From contig DYGR01000016.1 of the NCBI GenBank assembly GCA_020724545.1, positions 1 to 58,735 on the forward strand: a stretch of DNA of 58,735 bases. The letters run 5' to 3'. Position numbers and translations under genes: made by a program. Of the stretch, positions 46,712 to 55,300 are shown one piece after another (the stretch's first letter is position 1; each line of letters begins with the position of its first letter). A model generated the notes under the pieces. The model was not told where the DNA came from. It saw only the letters and a list, made by a program, of their open reading frames with translations, and made no database searches. Source of the DNA: Candidatus Methanoperedens nitratireducens. GTDB taxonomy: Archaea; Halobacteriota; Methanosarcinia; Methanosarcinales; Methanoperedenaceae.

Positions 46712-46746
46712 GACATCCTCCCTACCCTGAAGGGTTAGGGCTTCCT
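46712..46746 (-). mobile_element. Right end of the IS605-type element
   Basis: On the minus strand the sequence at 46720-46740 folds into a hairpin (CCCTAACCC, TTCA loop, GGGTAGGG), followed by AGGATGTCAC. That is the usual right-end form of archaeal IS605/IS1341 elements, and would also be the 3' end of the guide (omega) RNA overlapping the tnpB tail. Confidence 0.75.
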
Positions 46747-47700
46747 GCTTCAACGAGTGTCCATTGACTGCTCTCCACAGGCGTTAATTCCCCACAGTCC
46801 GTAGGTACTGCTAATTTTCCTTTCCTTTCTATTAAGATTGCAGACACATGATCTCTGTTCAATATTAGACCACATTCAGAACATACATGTATCCGAACTT
46901 TCAGTTTTTTAGGCACACGATGACCACAGAGACATGTTTGTGATGTATAGTGTGGATCAACCAGTTCTATCGTTTTACCAGCGTATGCTGCTTTGTAAGC
47001 CGTGAACCTGATTATCTGACCCCATCCAGCATCTAATATTGATTTTGCTAAGTGATGGTTCTGTACCATATTCTTAATCTGCAAATCCTCAAATACTATG
47101 TAATCGTATGTTTTAACAAGCCCTTTGCTTGTTTTATGATTAAAATCTTTCCTTTGATTCCTGATTTTTCTATGAACATTCGCTACCTTGATTACTTGCT
47201 TTTTCCTGTTAGCAGAACCTTTCTTTTTTCTTGATAGTTTTCTCTGCTCCCATGCAAGTTTCTTCTCAGATTTTCTATAGAACTTCTGCGGTTCTATCGT
47301 CTCTCCGCTGCTTAATGTGAGCAATGACTCAAGACCAACATCTACACCTGTTTTTGTTTTGACTGATACTTTCTCTATCCTTTTTCCCATATCAACTGTC
47401 AGTATTGCATACCATTGATCAACATCTTTCTTGATAGTGCATGTTTTGATCTTGCCTTCTATATCTCTGTTCTGGAGTTTTTGATTTGGCTAATTCGTTT
47501 GCCTGGTCTTCGTATGAAATCCATTCTGGCTTGCCCCATGGGAATACATCAAACTCCCGTTTTAACCTGTTAAGCTCTGCTTGCCTCCTTCTTTCCTCAA
47601 GAGCATCGTTATAGAGGTGTCTGCATGTAGCAAGTGTTCTGTTGAGCTTAGCTTCCTGTTTCCTGTTAGGGTATATCCTGAAGGTATAGGCTTTTTTCAT
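46722..47700 (-). pseudogene. tnpB: Decayed tnpB (IS605/IS1341 family), internal deletion
   Basis: The N-terminal part (93 residues, MKKAYTFRIYPNRKQEAKLNRTLAT) and the C-terminal part (222 residues) are in different frames. The frame of the second can be read back to RDIEGKIKTCTIKKDVDQWY, while the first leaves at ELAKSKT. About 60 codons of the usual TnpB middle are therefore deleted and a frameshift was created. All three RuvC carboxylates remain (GVDVGLE, FEDLQIKNM, NRDHVSA) and the zinc finger is present (CLCGHR, CSECG). The protein cannot be made whole. The element has kept a right-end hairpin and a left-end stem, and thus possibly its guide RNA. Confidence 0.9.
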
Positions 47701-47801
47701 GCAACCTCAGCAAACTCTATATTCTTTTAATACTATATATCATTTACCTATCCCTTGAATGCGACCTCAGCAATCGTTTTTTGGGGATAGGCATCATAAT
47801 C

Positions 47802-47857
47802 TCAAGGGGTACGATTCATCTCACCGCTAAAGCAGGTGAGTTTTCTCTACCCCTTGA
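47802..47857 (-). mobile_element. Left end of the IS605-type element, nested hairpin
   Basis: An outer stem TCAAGGGGTA / TACCCCTTGA (47802-47811 and 47848-47857) encloses an inner stem CTCACC / GGTGAG (47820-47825 and 47835-47840) with loop GCTAAAGCA. IS200/IS605 left ends are recognised by TnpA as hairpins, and the sequence recurs, without the inner stem, at 51.60 kb. Confidence 0.7.
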
Positions 47858-47904
47858 CCCCAACGCTATAAATCAGTATGCTTAGCCTTATGCTCTTCAA
47901 TAAG

Positions 47905-47913
47905 ATTTATATA
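47905..47913 (+). promoter_or_regulatory. Probable TATA box of the MC1 gene
   Basis: ATTTATATA lies about 56 bases before the preferred start of the MC1 gene, giving a leader of about 30 bases. Confidence 0.5.
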
Positions 47914-47968
47914 CTATAATGAGTAATCTAACAATAAGACAACAAACCGTTGTCGGGGTATGAAAAAT

Positions 47969-48259
47969 ATGGCGAAAATAAGAAATTTTGTATTACGGGA
48001 TAAGGATGGAAAAGAGACAGGAGTATTTACAGGCAACCAGCCAAGGCAGGCAGCATTGAAAGCAGCCAATCGCAGCGATGGAACAAAAGCCAAACCCGTT
48101 GAATTAAGACTGAGGGAAAGAGGAAGCAAGAAGATCCACATCTATAAAGGATGGAAGGAAACTGTCTCGGCTCCAAAGAATAAACCAAAGTGGATGCCTG
48201 CTGAGATTAATAAGCCCAATGTAAAGAAAGCGGGTATAGAAAAACTCCCTAAAATTTAA
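47969..48259 (+). CDS. mc1: Chromosomal protein MC1
   Basis: MC1 is an abundant small DNA-bending protein of Methanosarcinales and haloarchaea. The product (96 residues from the ATG at 47969) reads AKIRNFVLRDKDGKETGVF, TGNQPRQAALKAANRSDGTKA, VELRLRERGSKKIHIYKGWKE and APKNKPKWMPAEINKP, all family hallmarks. An ATG at 47960 would add three residues, but the later ATG matches the known MC1 start. It follows the left end of the TnpB element and has a T-rich terminator region. Confidence 0.95.
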   Translation: MAKIRNFVLRDKDGKETGVFTGNQPRQAALKAANRSDGTKAKPVELRLRERGSKKIHIYKGWKETVSAPKNKPKWMPAEINKPNVKKAGIEKLPKI

Positions 48260-48290
48260 TTTTTTATAAATTTATTTTATTTTTATTAGG
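48257..48290 (+). terminator. T-rich terminator after MC1
   Basis: Several T-runs (TTTTTT, TTTATTTTATTTTTATT) immediately follow the MC1 stop codon, the usual archaeal termination signal. On the other strand the pyrC gene ends at 48308. Confidence 0.6.
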
Positions 48291-48307
48291 ACTTCCAGCT
48301 AATGCGA

Positions 48308-49642
48308 TTATTGCTCTGGGTTGATTAACCCCTGCCCTGGAATAAATCGGCCCCTGCCTCTTTTCGCAATAATATTACCATCTTCAAAGATTATATTCCC
48401 CCTGGAGATCGTGATTCTGGGGAACATGCCATACATGCCATTATACGGCGTCCATCCGGCTTTGCTGTGTAATTTTTCTCTGCGGATCTCCATTACCTCT
48501 CCTGCAATTATCATATCAGCATCATACCCCGGTGCAAGCACTCCTTTATTCAGGCCAAATATTCTTGCAGGATTTAAGCTTGTGACCTCGATTAATCGCT
48601 TCAGGGTAAGAAGATTACGTCTAACAGACATAAGCATAAGCGGCATCATGGTTTCAACGCCAGGTACGCCTGCTGGTGCGCTCCATATATCGGTCATCTT
48701 CTCGTGCTCAAGATGGGGTGCGTGATCAGAAGCAACTACATCGATAATTCCATCATTTAAACCGACCCAGAGGCTCTGCTGGGAGTAAAAATCACGAAGT
48801 GGCGGGTTCATTTTTCCAAGCACTCCCAGGCGCTTCCAGTCCTTTGTGGAGAGGAAAAGATGGTGTGGTGTGACCTCGCAGGTTATATTTTTATTTTCAG
48901 CTTTTGCTCTTCTTATGGCCTCAAGGCTCTCATGTGCACTTATATGGCAGAGATGAAGCCTTGTTGTGGTATCTCCCGCAAATCTGATCGCTTTTTCAAC
49001 AGCGGTCTTCTCAGATAGTGCAGGGCGCGCCTTTGAGTGGGATTCTGGCTCATGTTTTCCTTTTAATACACGAACGAACCTCTTCATTACTTCTTCATCC
49101 TCGGCATGGATGCAGGCCACTGCGCCCAGATCTCCTGTGATCTCAAGTGATCTTTTAAGTATCAGATCGTTCACATTCAGGGAGCCTGTAGATTCTGCCA
49201 TGAATATCTCCCCGAAAGCCATTGCTCCAAGTTCCCAGAGATTCTTGAGGTAGTTCAGGTTGTTGGTTACTCCTGCGTTGATGCCGTAGTCGATTATGGA
49301 CTTTTTTGCTTCTTTTTGTTTTTTCTTGAAAGATGAAGGATCTATTGTAGGAGGAATTGTGTTCGGGTGGTCGATAACAGTGGTGACACCGCCCGCTGCT
49401 GCTGCGCATGAGCCAGTATACCAGTCCTCCTTCTTTGTCATTCCAGGGTCGCGGAAGTGCACATGGATATCTACAGCTCCCGGTAAAACAAGTGCGCCTT
49501 TTGCATCTATTACCTGATTTACTTCCTTTGTACCGATTATCTTCCCTATTTTTGAGATCCTACCGTTATCTATGGCTATTTCAGCCGGCTGAATCGCATT
49601 GTCAATAAGAAGTCTGGCATTCTTGATTACAAGGTCGGGCAT
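48308..49642 (-). CDS. pyrC: Dihydroorotase
   Basis: Dihydroorotase closes the ring of carbamoyl aspartate in pyrimidine synthesis. Zinc ligands and catalytic residues are visible: VDIHVHFRDPG (HxH), TTVIDHPNT, the His in LHLCHISAHES and Asp in VVASDHAPH. Length 444 residues matches the type I class. The gene stands alone between MC1 and an aminotransferase on the same strand, with a 54-base gap upstream. Confidence 0.95.
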   Translation of the reverse strand: MPDLVIKNARLLIDNAIQPAEIAIDNGRISKIGKIIGTKEVNQVIDAKGALVLPGAVDIHVHFRDPGMTKKEDWYTGSCAAAAGGVTTVIDHPNTIPPTIDPSSFKKKQKEAKKSIIDYGINAGVTNNLNYLKNLWELGAMAFGEIFMAESTGSLNVNDLILKRSLEITGDLGAVACIHAEDEEVMKRFVRVLKGKHEPESHSKARPALSEKTAVEKAIRFAGDTTTRLHLCHISAHESLEAIRRAKAENKNITCEVTPHHLFLSTKDWKRLGVLGKMNPPLRDFYSQQSLWVGLNDGIIDVVASDHAPHLEHEKMTDIWSAPAGVPGVETMMPLMLMSVRRNLLTLKRLIEVTSLNPARIFGLNKGVLAPGYDADMIIAGEVMEIRREKLHSKAGWTPYNGMYGMFPRITISRGNIIFEDGNIIAKRGRGRFIPGQGLINPEQ

Positions 49643-49696
49643 AGTGGTACTTAATTATACGCGGATACTTAATTAGGTTTAGATTCAGTTGCTTTA

Positions 49697-50851
49697 CTAA
49701 ATCTTAAGCCTCTCAAGCCTCTGCGCTGCTTCCATTAAAGTCTCATCCTTCTTTGAGAACGTGAAGCGCAGTTTATGCCTGCCTGCTTCGCTCTTATAGA
49801 AGCTGCTTCCAGGCACGGCTGCCACTCCGATCTCGTGCACCATATACTGAGCAAAGGCAGTATCATCCATAGCCTTATCATCCATCCCACCGGGTATATC
49901 GGCAAGGATATAGTATGCGCCCTGCGGCATCTGGCATCTGAATCCGGCTTTTATTAGAGCATCATACAGGAATTTTCTCTTTCTGTCGTACATCGCCACA
50001 AGCTCTTTATAATACGAATCTGGAAATCTAAGTGCACTGACGCATGCATGTTGAAGCGGGGCAGGGGCTCCTACGGTCAGGAAATCATGTATCTTCCTGA
50101 TAGCAGATGTCAGGGTTCTTTCTGCAAGCGCATAGCCGATACGCCAGCCTGTAACACTGTACGTCTTTGAGAATCCGCTTATTGTTATCGTCCTGTCCCT
50201 CATCTCATCCAGTGAGCCTATACTGGTATGCGTTTTGCCGTCATACAGGATATATTCATAGATCTCATCTGTCACAGCAATAGCATCATAATCCACGCAC
50301 AGGTCTGCGATCAATTTTAACTCATCCTTACTGAACACTTTGCCGCATGGGTTATTCGGGGTATTCAGGATGAGGGCGCGCGTCTTCCTATTAAAAGCAG
50401 ATGCAAGGGCGTCTTCATCAATATTGTACTCATCGTCAAGAGGGATAAAACGAGGAACAGCACCAGAAACAGCAGCATCAGGACCATAGTTCTCATAGAA
50501 CGGCTCGAATATGATAACCTCATCCCCTTCATTGATTATAGCGAGCATGGCAGCCATCATGGCTTCTGTCGAACCGCACGTTACCGTGATCTCGCTATCA
50601 GGATCGACCTCAATGTGATTATAATCGCGCGCTTTTCGTGAGATCTCATCACGCAGCTCTTTTGCTCCCCATGTGATTGAATACTGGTTGCGGTCTTCCA
50701 TAATTGCAGATACAGCAGCGCGCTTTAGTTCATCCGGGGCCGGGAAATCCGGGAACCCCTGTGCAAGGTTGATCGCATCGTGTTTTAATGAGAGCCGTGT
50801 CATATCACGAATAACCGATTCAACAAAATGATCTACTCTGCATGATAACAT
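49697..50851 (-). CDS. Class I/II PLP aminotransferase
   Basis: A fold-type I aminotransferase of 384 residues. The PLP Lys is in SGFSKTYSVTGWRIGY. Other landmarks are AINLAQGFPDF, TPNNPCGKVFS with its Asn, DEIYEYI with Asp, and the Arg in HKLRFTFSKKD that binds the substrate carboxylate. The AQGFPDF and YSITWGAKELRDEIS stretches fit the aspartate/kynurenine-type subgroup. Exact substrate cannot be read from sequence. It shares direction with pyrC. Confidence 0.9.
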   Translation of the reverse strand: MLSCRVDHFVESVIRDMTRLSLKHDAINLAQGFPDFPAPDELKRAAVSAIMEDRNQYSITWGAKELRDEISRKARDYNHIEVDPDSEITVTCGSTEAMMAAMLAIINEGDEVIIFEPFYENYGPDAAVSGAVPRFIPLDDEYNIDEDALASAFNRKTRALILNTPNNPCGKVFSKDELKLIADLCVDYDAIAVTDEIYEYILYDGKTHTSIGSLDEMRDRTITISGFSKTYSVTGWRIGYALAERTLTSAIRKIHDFLTVGAPAPLQHACVSALRFPDSYYKELVAMYDRKRKFLYDALIKAGFRCQMPQGAYYILADIPGGMDDKAMDDTAFAQYMVHEIGVAAVPGSSFYKSEAGRHKLRFTFSKKDETLMEAAQRLERLKI

Positions 50852-51090
50852 ATACCGTCATAGAGTACAATAATGTATATCTATTTTCGCATATCTGTCA
50901 TGATTTTTCCAGTAGAAATAAAGGGGTTTAAAAATATTTTTGTTATGACCAAGTTGATGCTATACAATAAGTCTTCTCTCAATAATGCCTTTATTCGTAC
51001 AAAGTTTCTGAAAAGCCTCTTGATTTAGTTCTAAGCGGAGAGGTGTGGGGGGTGACCAGTCCCCCAACTTTATGGCTCCTTATCCGCCAT

Positions 51091-51348
51091 TTAATCATCA
51101 TCTTCAAATATCGTTTTTATATGCCTTGAGAACATGGATAGCCACATCGAGTACTTTCCGCTTGCCAGCAATCCACTGTTGGGGAAAGCGTCCTCATTCA
51201 TATAATTTGAACCCTGATCAAGTTCGGCAGAATCTCCAAAATATACTCCAATTGCTCCATTTTTATCAAAACCCAGAGATATATTTATATATGCTGTTTG
51301 TTGATTTTGAATCGGGATCGATGTGATATACCTGGGAACATGCTTCAT
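51091..51348 (-). CDS. Hypothetical protein, 85 residues
   Basis: The product (MKHVPRYITSIPIQNQQ, then a strand-rich centre GFDKNGAIGVYFGDSAEL, ending in EDDD) has no motif I recognise. Its ATG at 51348 lies two bases after the stop of the upstream gene on the same strand, within a GGAGGAGTAAT ribosome site. The tight spacing suggests a two-gene unit with the small DUF5371-like gene. Confidence 0.6.
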   Translation of the reverse strand: MKHVPRYITSIPIQNQQTAYINISLGFDKNGAIGVYFGDSAELDQGSNYMNEDAFPNSGLLASGKYSMWLSMFSRHIKTIFEDDD

Positions 51349-51349
51349 A

Positions 51350-51487
51350 TTACTCCTCCTTATTACATTTTAAATAATGGTACACTGCCTTTGAAATTGC
51401 CTCTTTAATGGAGGACTCATGCGCCTTTTCCTTCAATGCAGCTACATCCGCCTGTGGAAGCACAGATTGAACATGGACTATTTTCAT
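51350..51487 (-). CDS. Small DUF5371-like protein
   Basis: The ATG at 51487 has a GAGGAG site and yields 45 residues starting MKIVHVQSVLPQADVAALK and ending in KAVYHYLKCNKEE. It resembles the short DUF5371 proteins of methanogens, one helix-turn-helix-like unit with amphipathic helices; a CopG-like or antitoxin role would be speculation. A longer frame to 51541 begins with a run of Met and Ile that is unlikely to be real. It is followed at once by the 85-residue gene. Confidence 0.65.
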   Translation of the reverse strand: MKIVHVQSVLPQADVAALKEKAHESSIKEAISKAVYHYLKCNKEE

Positions 51488-51596
51488 GTTGTTATCTCCT
51501 CTGTATGCCAATAGAACCATAATCATGATCATAATGATCATCGTTATAATGTATATAGTTTTCTATTTTGATTTTTAAAAAGATTATAGTAGTGGA

Positions 51597-51647
51597 GTCA
51601 AGGGGGTAGAGAATGAATCGTATCCCTTGCGATCATAATACCTATCC
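51597..51647 (+). mobile_element. Solo left-end remnant of an IS605-type element
   Basis: The sequence GTCAAGGGGGTAGAGAA then TGAATCGTATCCCTTG matches the reverse complement of the left end at 47.80-47.86 kb with the inner 22-base hairpin deleted, and continues with a similar ATCATAATACCTATCC. No transposase is beside it. It lies in the 361-base gap (51488-51848) before the FAH gene; the rest of the gap shows no gene, only AT-rich sequence. Confidence 0.6.
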
Positions 51648-51866
51648 TGAAAAACAGTTGAACTGGTTGATCCGCATTGGACATCACAATATGATGATGC
51701 TAACTATAATAATATGTAGGATCGTAATACATTAAGAGACTATGATGCGATTATTTAATCCTTCATTAAATAAGGGTGCCGCCTTCAGGCCTATGTTTAT
51801 AGTATATACATTAATTAGTGGCATGATAATACATAAAGAACATATAAAATGAGAGGATATGAGTTT

Positions 51867-52625
51867 ATGATCGGCAGATTCAAATATGATAATGAGATAT
51901 TCGAGGGTGAAGTGAGAGGTAGCAATGTTGTTGTTAACAGGGGATTGTATTCTGATACATATCTACTTTCAGACATACTATTATTACCACCAACACAGCC
52001 CAGTAAAATAATATGTGTGGGACTTAACTATAGAGACCACGCTGAAGAGCTAAATATGCAGATACCCGATGAACCAGTACTCTTTTTGAAGCCTCCATCT
52101 GCGGTTGTAGGTAACCTTGGGAAGATCATATATCCTGATACAACCAGCCATATTGATTATGAGGGAGAGCTTGCTGTGATAATCAGTAAGCGCTGCAGGA
52201 ATATCCGCGCAGCCGATGCTGGCAGCGTAATAATGGGCTATACATGTTTTAATGATGTAACCGCAAGGGATCTTCAGAAGAAGGATATACAATGGACGCG
52301 TGCCAAGTGTTTCGATACGTTCGCGCCTGTTGGTCCCTATATCGCAGATCCGGGGCTGGATGTAAGCAACCTTGCTATTAAAACAAGGGTGAATGGAGAA
52401 CTGCGGCAGAACTCAACTACAGCTAACCTTATTTTTGATGTGCCGCAGCTAATTGAGTTTATCTCGGGTATTATGACCCTTGAGCCAGGTGATATAATAT
52501 CTACCGGCACACCGCCAGGGGTGGGTGAACTGTCAGTAGGGGATGAAGTAGAGATAGAGATAGAGGATATAGGTATATTGAAAAACACTGTAGTTGCTCA
52601 AAATTATACTGAGAAGGTGAATTGA
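51867..52625 (+). CDS. Fumarylacetoacetate hydrolase family protein
   Basis: An FAH-fold enzyme that hydrolyses or decarboxylates 2-oxo acids. Visible features are GLNYRDHAEEL, LFLKPPSAVVG, metal-binding DYEGELAVIIS, GYTCFNDVTARD and TGTPPGVGE. The ATG at 51867 gives 252 residues; an earlier ATG at 51849 adds six. The true substrate is unknown. Two very small genes follow on the same strand. Confidence 0.9.
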   Translation: MIGRFKYDNEIFEGEVRGSNVVVNRGLYSDTYLLSDILLLPPTQPSKIICVGLNYRDHAEELNMQIPDEPVLFLKPPSAVVGNLGKIIYPDTTSHIDYEGELAVIISKRCRNIRAADAGSVIMGYTCFNDVTARDLQKKDIQWTRAKCFDTFAPVGPYIADPGLDVSNLAIKTRVNGELRQNSTTANLIFDVPQLIEFISGIMTLEPGDIISTGTPPGVGELSVGDEVEIEIEDIGILKNTVVAQNYTEKVN

Positions 52626-52778
52626 ATGTCTGATGTATATGAGAATATCTGGGAAAACCGAAAACATAAACCTCCCAAGAGAGAAGAGAAAAAGCTTCCT
52701 GAGGCAAAAATGCCATCCAGTGACCATGACAGGTTAAAGGACTCAATAGAAAGACGAAGAAAGAAGTATATGGGATAG
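52626..52778 (+). CDS. Small charged protein, 50 residues
   Basis: The ATG at 52626 follows the FAH stop without a gap. The product (MSDVYENIWENRKHKPPKRE, then KKLPEAKMPSSDHDRLKD, SIERRRKKYMG) is very basic. I recognise no family. Its placement and start suggest co-translation with the FAH gene. Confidence 0.55.
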   Translation: MSDVYENIWENRKHKPPKREEKKLPEAKMPSSDHDRLKDSIERRRKKYMG

Positions 52779-52813
52779 ATAATTTAAATACTTTCAATTA
52801 AGAGGTATAGAAC

Positions 52814-52951
52814 ATGGCAATGTCTAAAAAGATTATGGAAAGAAGAGAGCGTGAGCGTAAGGAAAAAATAGCAGGACTTGAAAAACTGGCAGCTTCAGGA
52901 AGCGGTGATGCAAAAAAGAAGCTAGCAAAAGAAAAAAGAAAGATAAAATAA
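52814..52951 (+). CDS. Small Lys-rich protein, 45 residues
   Basis: The ATG at 52814 is preceded by AGAGGTAT. The product is a charged probable helix (MAMSKKIMERRERERKEK, then GLEKLAASGSGDAKKK, LAKEKRKIK). It resembles short basic nucleic-acid-binding proteins but no family is recognised. It ends 9 bases before the convergent dphB stop. Confidence 0.5.
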   Translation: MAMSKKIMERRERERKEKIAGLEKLAASGSGDAKKKLAKEKRKIK

Positions 52952-52959
52952 TCTTTCTT

Positions 52960-53748
52960 TCATTTCATAACCTCCTGGGGTGCGCCGCACAGTTTCACCA
53001 GCGCTTCAGCCTCAATAAAATGGAGTTGAGCAGGAATAATCAGAGTATGGAGAGGCCTGCCAAAATCATAATCTTTTAATTTTTCAAGATAATCGGCATG
53101 TGCCACAGGAGAATCCGACCCTGCCCTTGCGATACCCACAGCCAGCGCATTTACAAGTATGCCCTCACCCCGCCGCTCTTCCATCTCCAGCAGTATTGAT
53201 ACTGCTTCTCCTATTCTCATAAATCCCTTCTCCCTGTCGATATCAAGAAAAACAAGTGTATGGAGTTTATTTCTCCTGTTCATTTTGATAGTATCATATG
53301 GAGCCTCTGATATGATGGTCTTATCTCTCCGTGTATAGGGAAACGGTATAGTTGTTGATTTGCCGAACCTGTAGTTCTGTAACCCGCTCAATCCCGAGAC
53401 TGCGGATGAGATTGACGGGGCATGTATGATCGCCGTACCAATACCCATATCCATTGCGCGAAGACGCAGGTCGATATGTGTGGTCGCCACCATGGCATCC
53501 CCGCCTGCCAGGAACACCACGTTTTTTTCTTTTGCAAGAGAAAGCCATGATGTATTCTGTTCAACATCTTCTCTTGTGAGTACTGTCACTTTCCTGCCGT
53601 AGAGTTCTTCCATTTTCTCTATGCTGGTACCCATCAGGTGTGAGGTATAGAATTCAGCATAAACTATATCTGCTTTCCTCACAGCTTCAAGTCCCTTTAC
53701 TGTTATGTCTTTCTCATCGTACAGTCCAAGTCCGATAAACGTGAGCAC
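52960..53748 (-). CDS. dphB: Diphthine synthase DphB
   Basis: DphB trimethylates the diphthamide precursor on elongation factor 2. It has the SAM-binding LTFIGLGLYDEKDITVKGL, LAGGDAMVATTHIDL and HAPSISSAVSGLSGLQNY motifs. An ORF extending to 53799 exists, but the family begins at LTFIGLG, so a GTG at 53748 is preferred, giving 262 residues. The gene is divergent from trm5 across 93 bases. Confident. Confidence 0.95.
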   Translation of the reverse strand: MLTFIGLGLYDEKDITVKGLEAVRKADIVYAEFYTSHLMGTSIEKMEELYGRKVTVLTREDVEQNTSWLSLAKEKNVVFLAGGDAMVATTHIDLRLRAMDMGIGTAIIHAPSISSAVSGLSGLQNYRFGKSTTIPFPYTRRDKTIISEAPYDTIKMNRRNKLHTLVFLDIDREKGFMRIGEAVSILLEMEERRGEGILVNALAVGIARAGSDSPVAHADYLEKLKDYDFGRPLHTLIIPAQLHFIEAEALVKLCGAPQEVMK

Positions 53749-53841
53749 ATTGCAGTATTGGTCGGCAATGTTTGTAAGCCTTACTATCGAGGTGAACAAA
53801 AAGCTAAAATATTATATCCTTATAACGATTATTTTAATAAT

Positions 53842-54837
53842 ATGGAATCCCTGTGCATAAGAATCCCTAAAAAGGCCGCAGAAGAGGCAAGACGAAAACT
53901 CATTGAGCTTGGCGTTATAGATAAGAGCCTGAAAATAAGATCCGAGGATGATTACCTTTTAATTCCTATCACCAGGCCAGTCCAGGGATACGATATCGAA
54001 AAGAGTGATTTTGAAGTATTAGAGAAAGAAAAATCTCCTGCTGAGATACTGGGATTCGTACCTGCGTATGAGCAGATAGGGGACATCGCGGTTATAGACA
54101 GACATGAGCCTGAGGCACAGAGGATTGCAGAGGTCCTTATACGGCAGAAAAAGATAAAAACAGTCCTTCAGGCTGAGACCTCGATAAGTGGAGAATACAG
54201 GACACGGGGATTGTCAATACTGGCAGGGGAGAGGAAGACAGAGACGCTCTATAAAGAGAATGAGTGCAGGTATAAGCTTGATATCGCCAGGGTGTATTTC
54301 ACTCCCCGTCTCGCAACCGAGAGGCTGAGGGTTGCAAACCAGATACATGATGGAGATAAGGTGGTGGATATGTTTGCAGGTGTCGGGCCCTTCAGCATCC
54401 TGATCGCAAAAAAGTTTCCTTCCGCGCACGTGATCGCTATTGATAAGAACCCGGATGCGATCCACTACCTGAGAGAGAATATGAAACTTAATAAAGTAAG
54501 AAATGTTGAGATAAGAGAGGGGGATGCGAGGGATGAGATCAAAGGGATCTCAGGGGTTGATCATGTCATCATGAACCTGCCTCACAGCAGTCTTGAGTTT
54601 CTGGATGCTGCACTGGGGATAGTAAAAAAGGGCGGAATCATTCATTTCTATGCCATAGCGCACGAAGATGACCTGTTCGATGGAGTACTGAGGAGGATCG
54701 AAGAGATCGCATCACAGCATGGTATGAGGACAGTACCCCTCAATAAAAGAATAGTGAGGCCTTACGCCCCGTACCAGTATAACATATGTGTCGATTTTCA
54801 GGTAGTGGATCGCATCCGGGTTCAGGCGTGGAGATAG
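53842..54837 (+). CDS. trm5: tRNA (guanine37-N1)-methyltransferase Trm5
   Basis: Trm5 methylates G37 next to the anticodon. The SAM motif is VVDMFAGVGPFSILIAKK, followed by VIAIDKNPDA and the catalytic-region MNLPHSSLEFL. The N-terminal domain begins MESLCIRIPKKAAEE. The ATG at 53842 matches this start; an earlier ATG at 53758 lies in the divergent promoter. Length 331 residues is normal for the archaeal form. Confidence 0.95.
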   Translation: MESLCIRIPKKAAEEARRKLIELGVIDKSLKIRSEDDYLLIPITRPVQGYDIEKSDFEVLEKEKSPAEILGFVPAYEQIGDIAVIDRHEPEAQRIAEVLIRQKKIKTVLQAETSISGEYRTRGLSILAGERKTETLYKENECRYKLDIARVYFTPRLATERLRVANQIHDGDKVVDMFAGVGPFSILIAKKFPSAHVIAIDKNPDAIHYLRENMKLNKVRNVEIREGDARDEIKGISGVDHVIMNLPHSSLEFLDAALGIVKKGGIIHFYAIAHEDDLFDGVLRRIEEIASQHGMRTVPLNKRIVRPYAPYQYNICVDFQVVDRIRVQAWR

Positions 54838-54901
54838 CGAACCCCTTGAAATAATTAATACTTTCACTCCGCTTGGATTAGCTATATATGTTTTCATAAC
54901 A

Positions 54902-55012
54902 ATGTCCTCTACAGAGATTTGTTGGGAATGTGAGAATCAGTTGGAACTCATAAGTAGACTCAAAACAAAAGCTGAAAATGCTAGAGAATACTTGAAAACA
55001 AAAACTCCATAG
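54902..55012 (+). CDS. Doubtful 36-residue frame
   Basis: The frame MSSTEICWECENQLELISRL continues to KTKTP and a TAG, downstream of trm5. A CxxC motif is present but no ribosome site is obvious. It may be a real short protein or a fragment of the mobile-element region that follows. Confidence 0.3.
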   Translation: MSSTEICWECENQLELISRLKTKAENAREYLKTKTP

Positions 55013-55015
55013 AAA

Positions 55016-55300
55016 ATCAAAAGCTCCCTTGATGTAGTCAGGGCAATTTCGCTCTGGCAAGGTCTGGAACAAGTCCCTAGCGTGGCGATGTCGAGGGATA
55101 ATCAAGCTACAAGTAGCAGGACATAGTTCTGCTTGCTCTGGTCGTGGATACCAGAGACAGAGTGGTTCGCCCGTTAAACCAGTAGCGACTATAACTGAGG
55201 CTGTGGATGCTGTAATCTGAATCCGTGAAGATGAGAGCCACAGAGAGGTTATATGAACGCTGGAATCTCCCGCCTTCAGGCGTGGAGAGGGTTCAACATG
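55016..55300 (+). mobile_element. Decayed 3' end of a TnpB element with right-end hairpin
   Basis: The region ends in a hairpin at 55266-55288 (TCTCCCGCC-TTCA-GGCGTGGAGA) followed by GGGTTCAAC, the right-end form of IS605/IS1341 elements. One frame of the upstream DNA reads GHSSACSGRGYQRQSGSPV and VKPVATITEAVDAVI before a TGA, which resembles the disordered tail of archaeal TnpB proteins, but RuvC and zinc-finger parts are unclear or broken. The 285 bases would also contain the omega-RNA scaffold. No tnpB coding sequence is intact. It abuts the 3' end of the transglutaminase gene. Confidence 0.6.
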
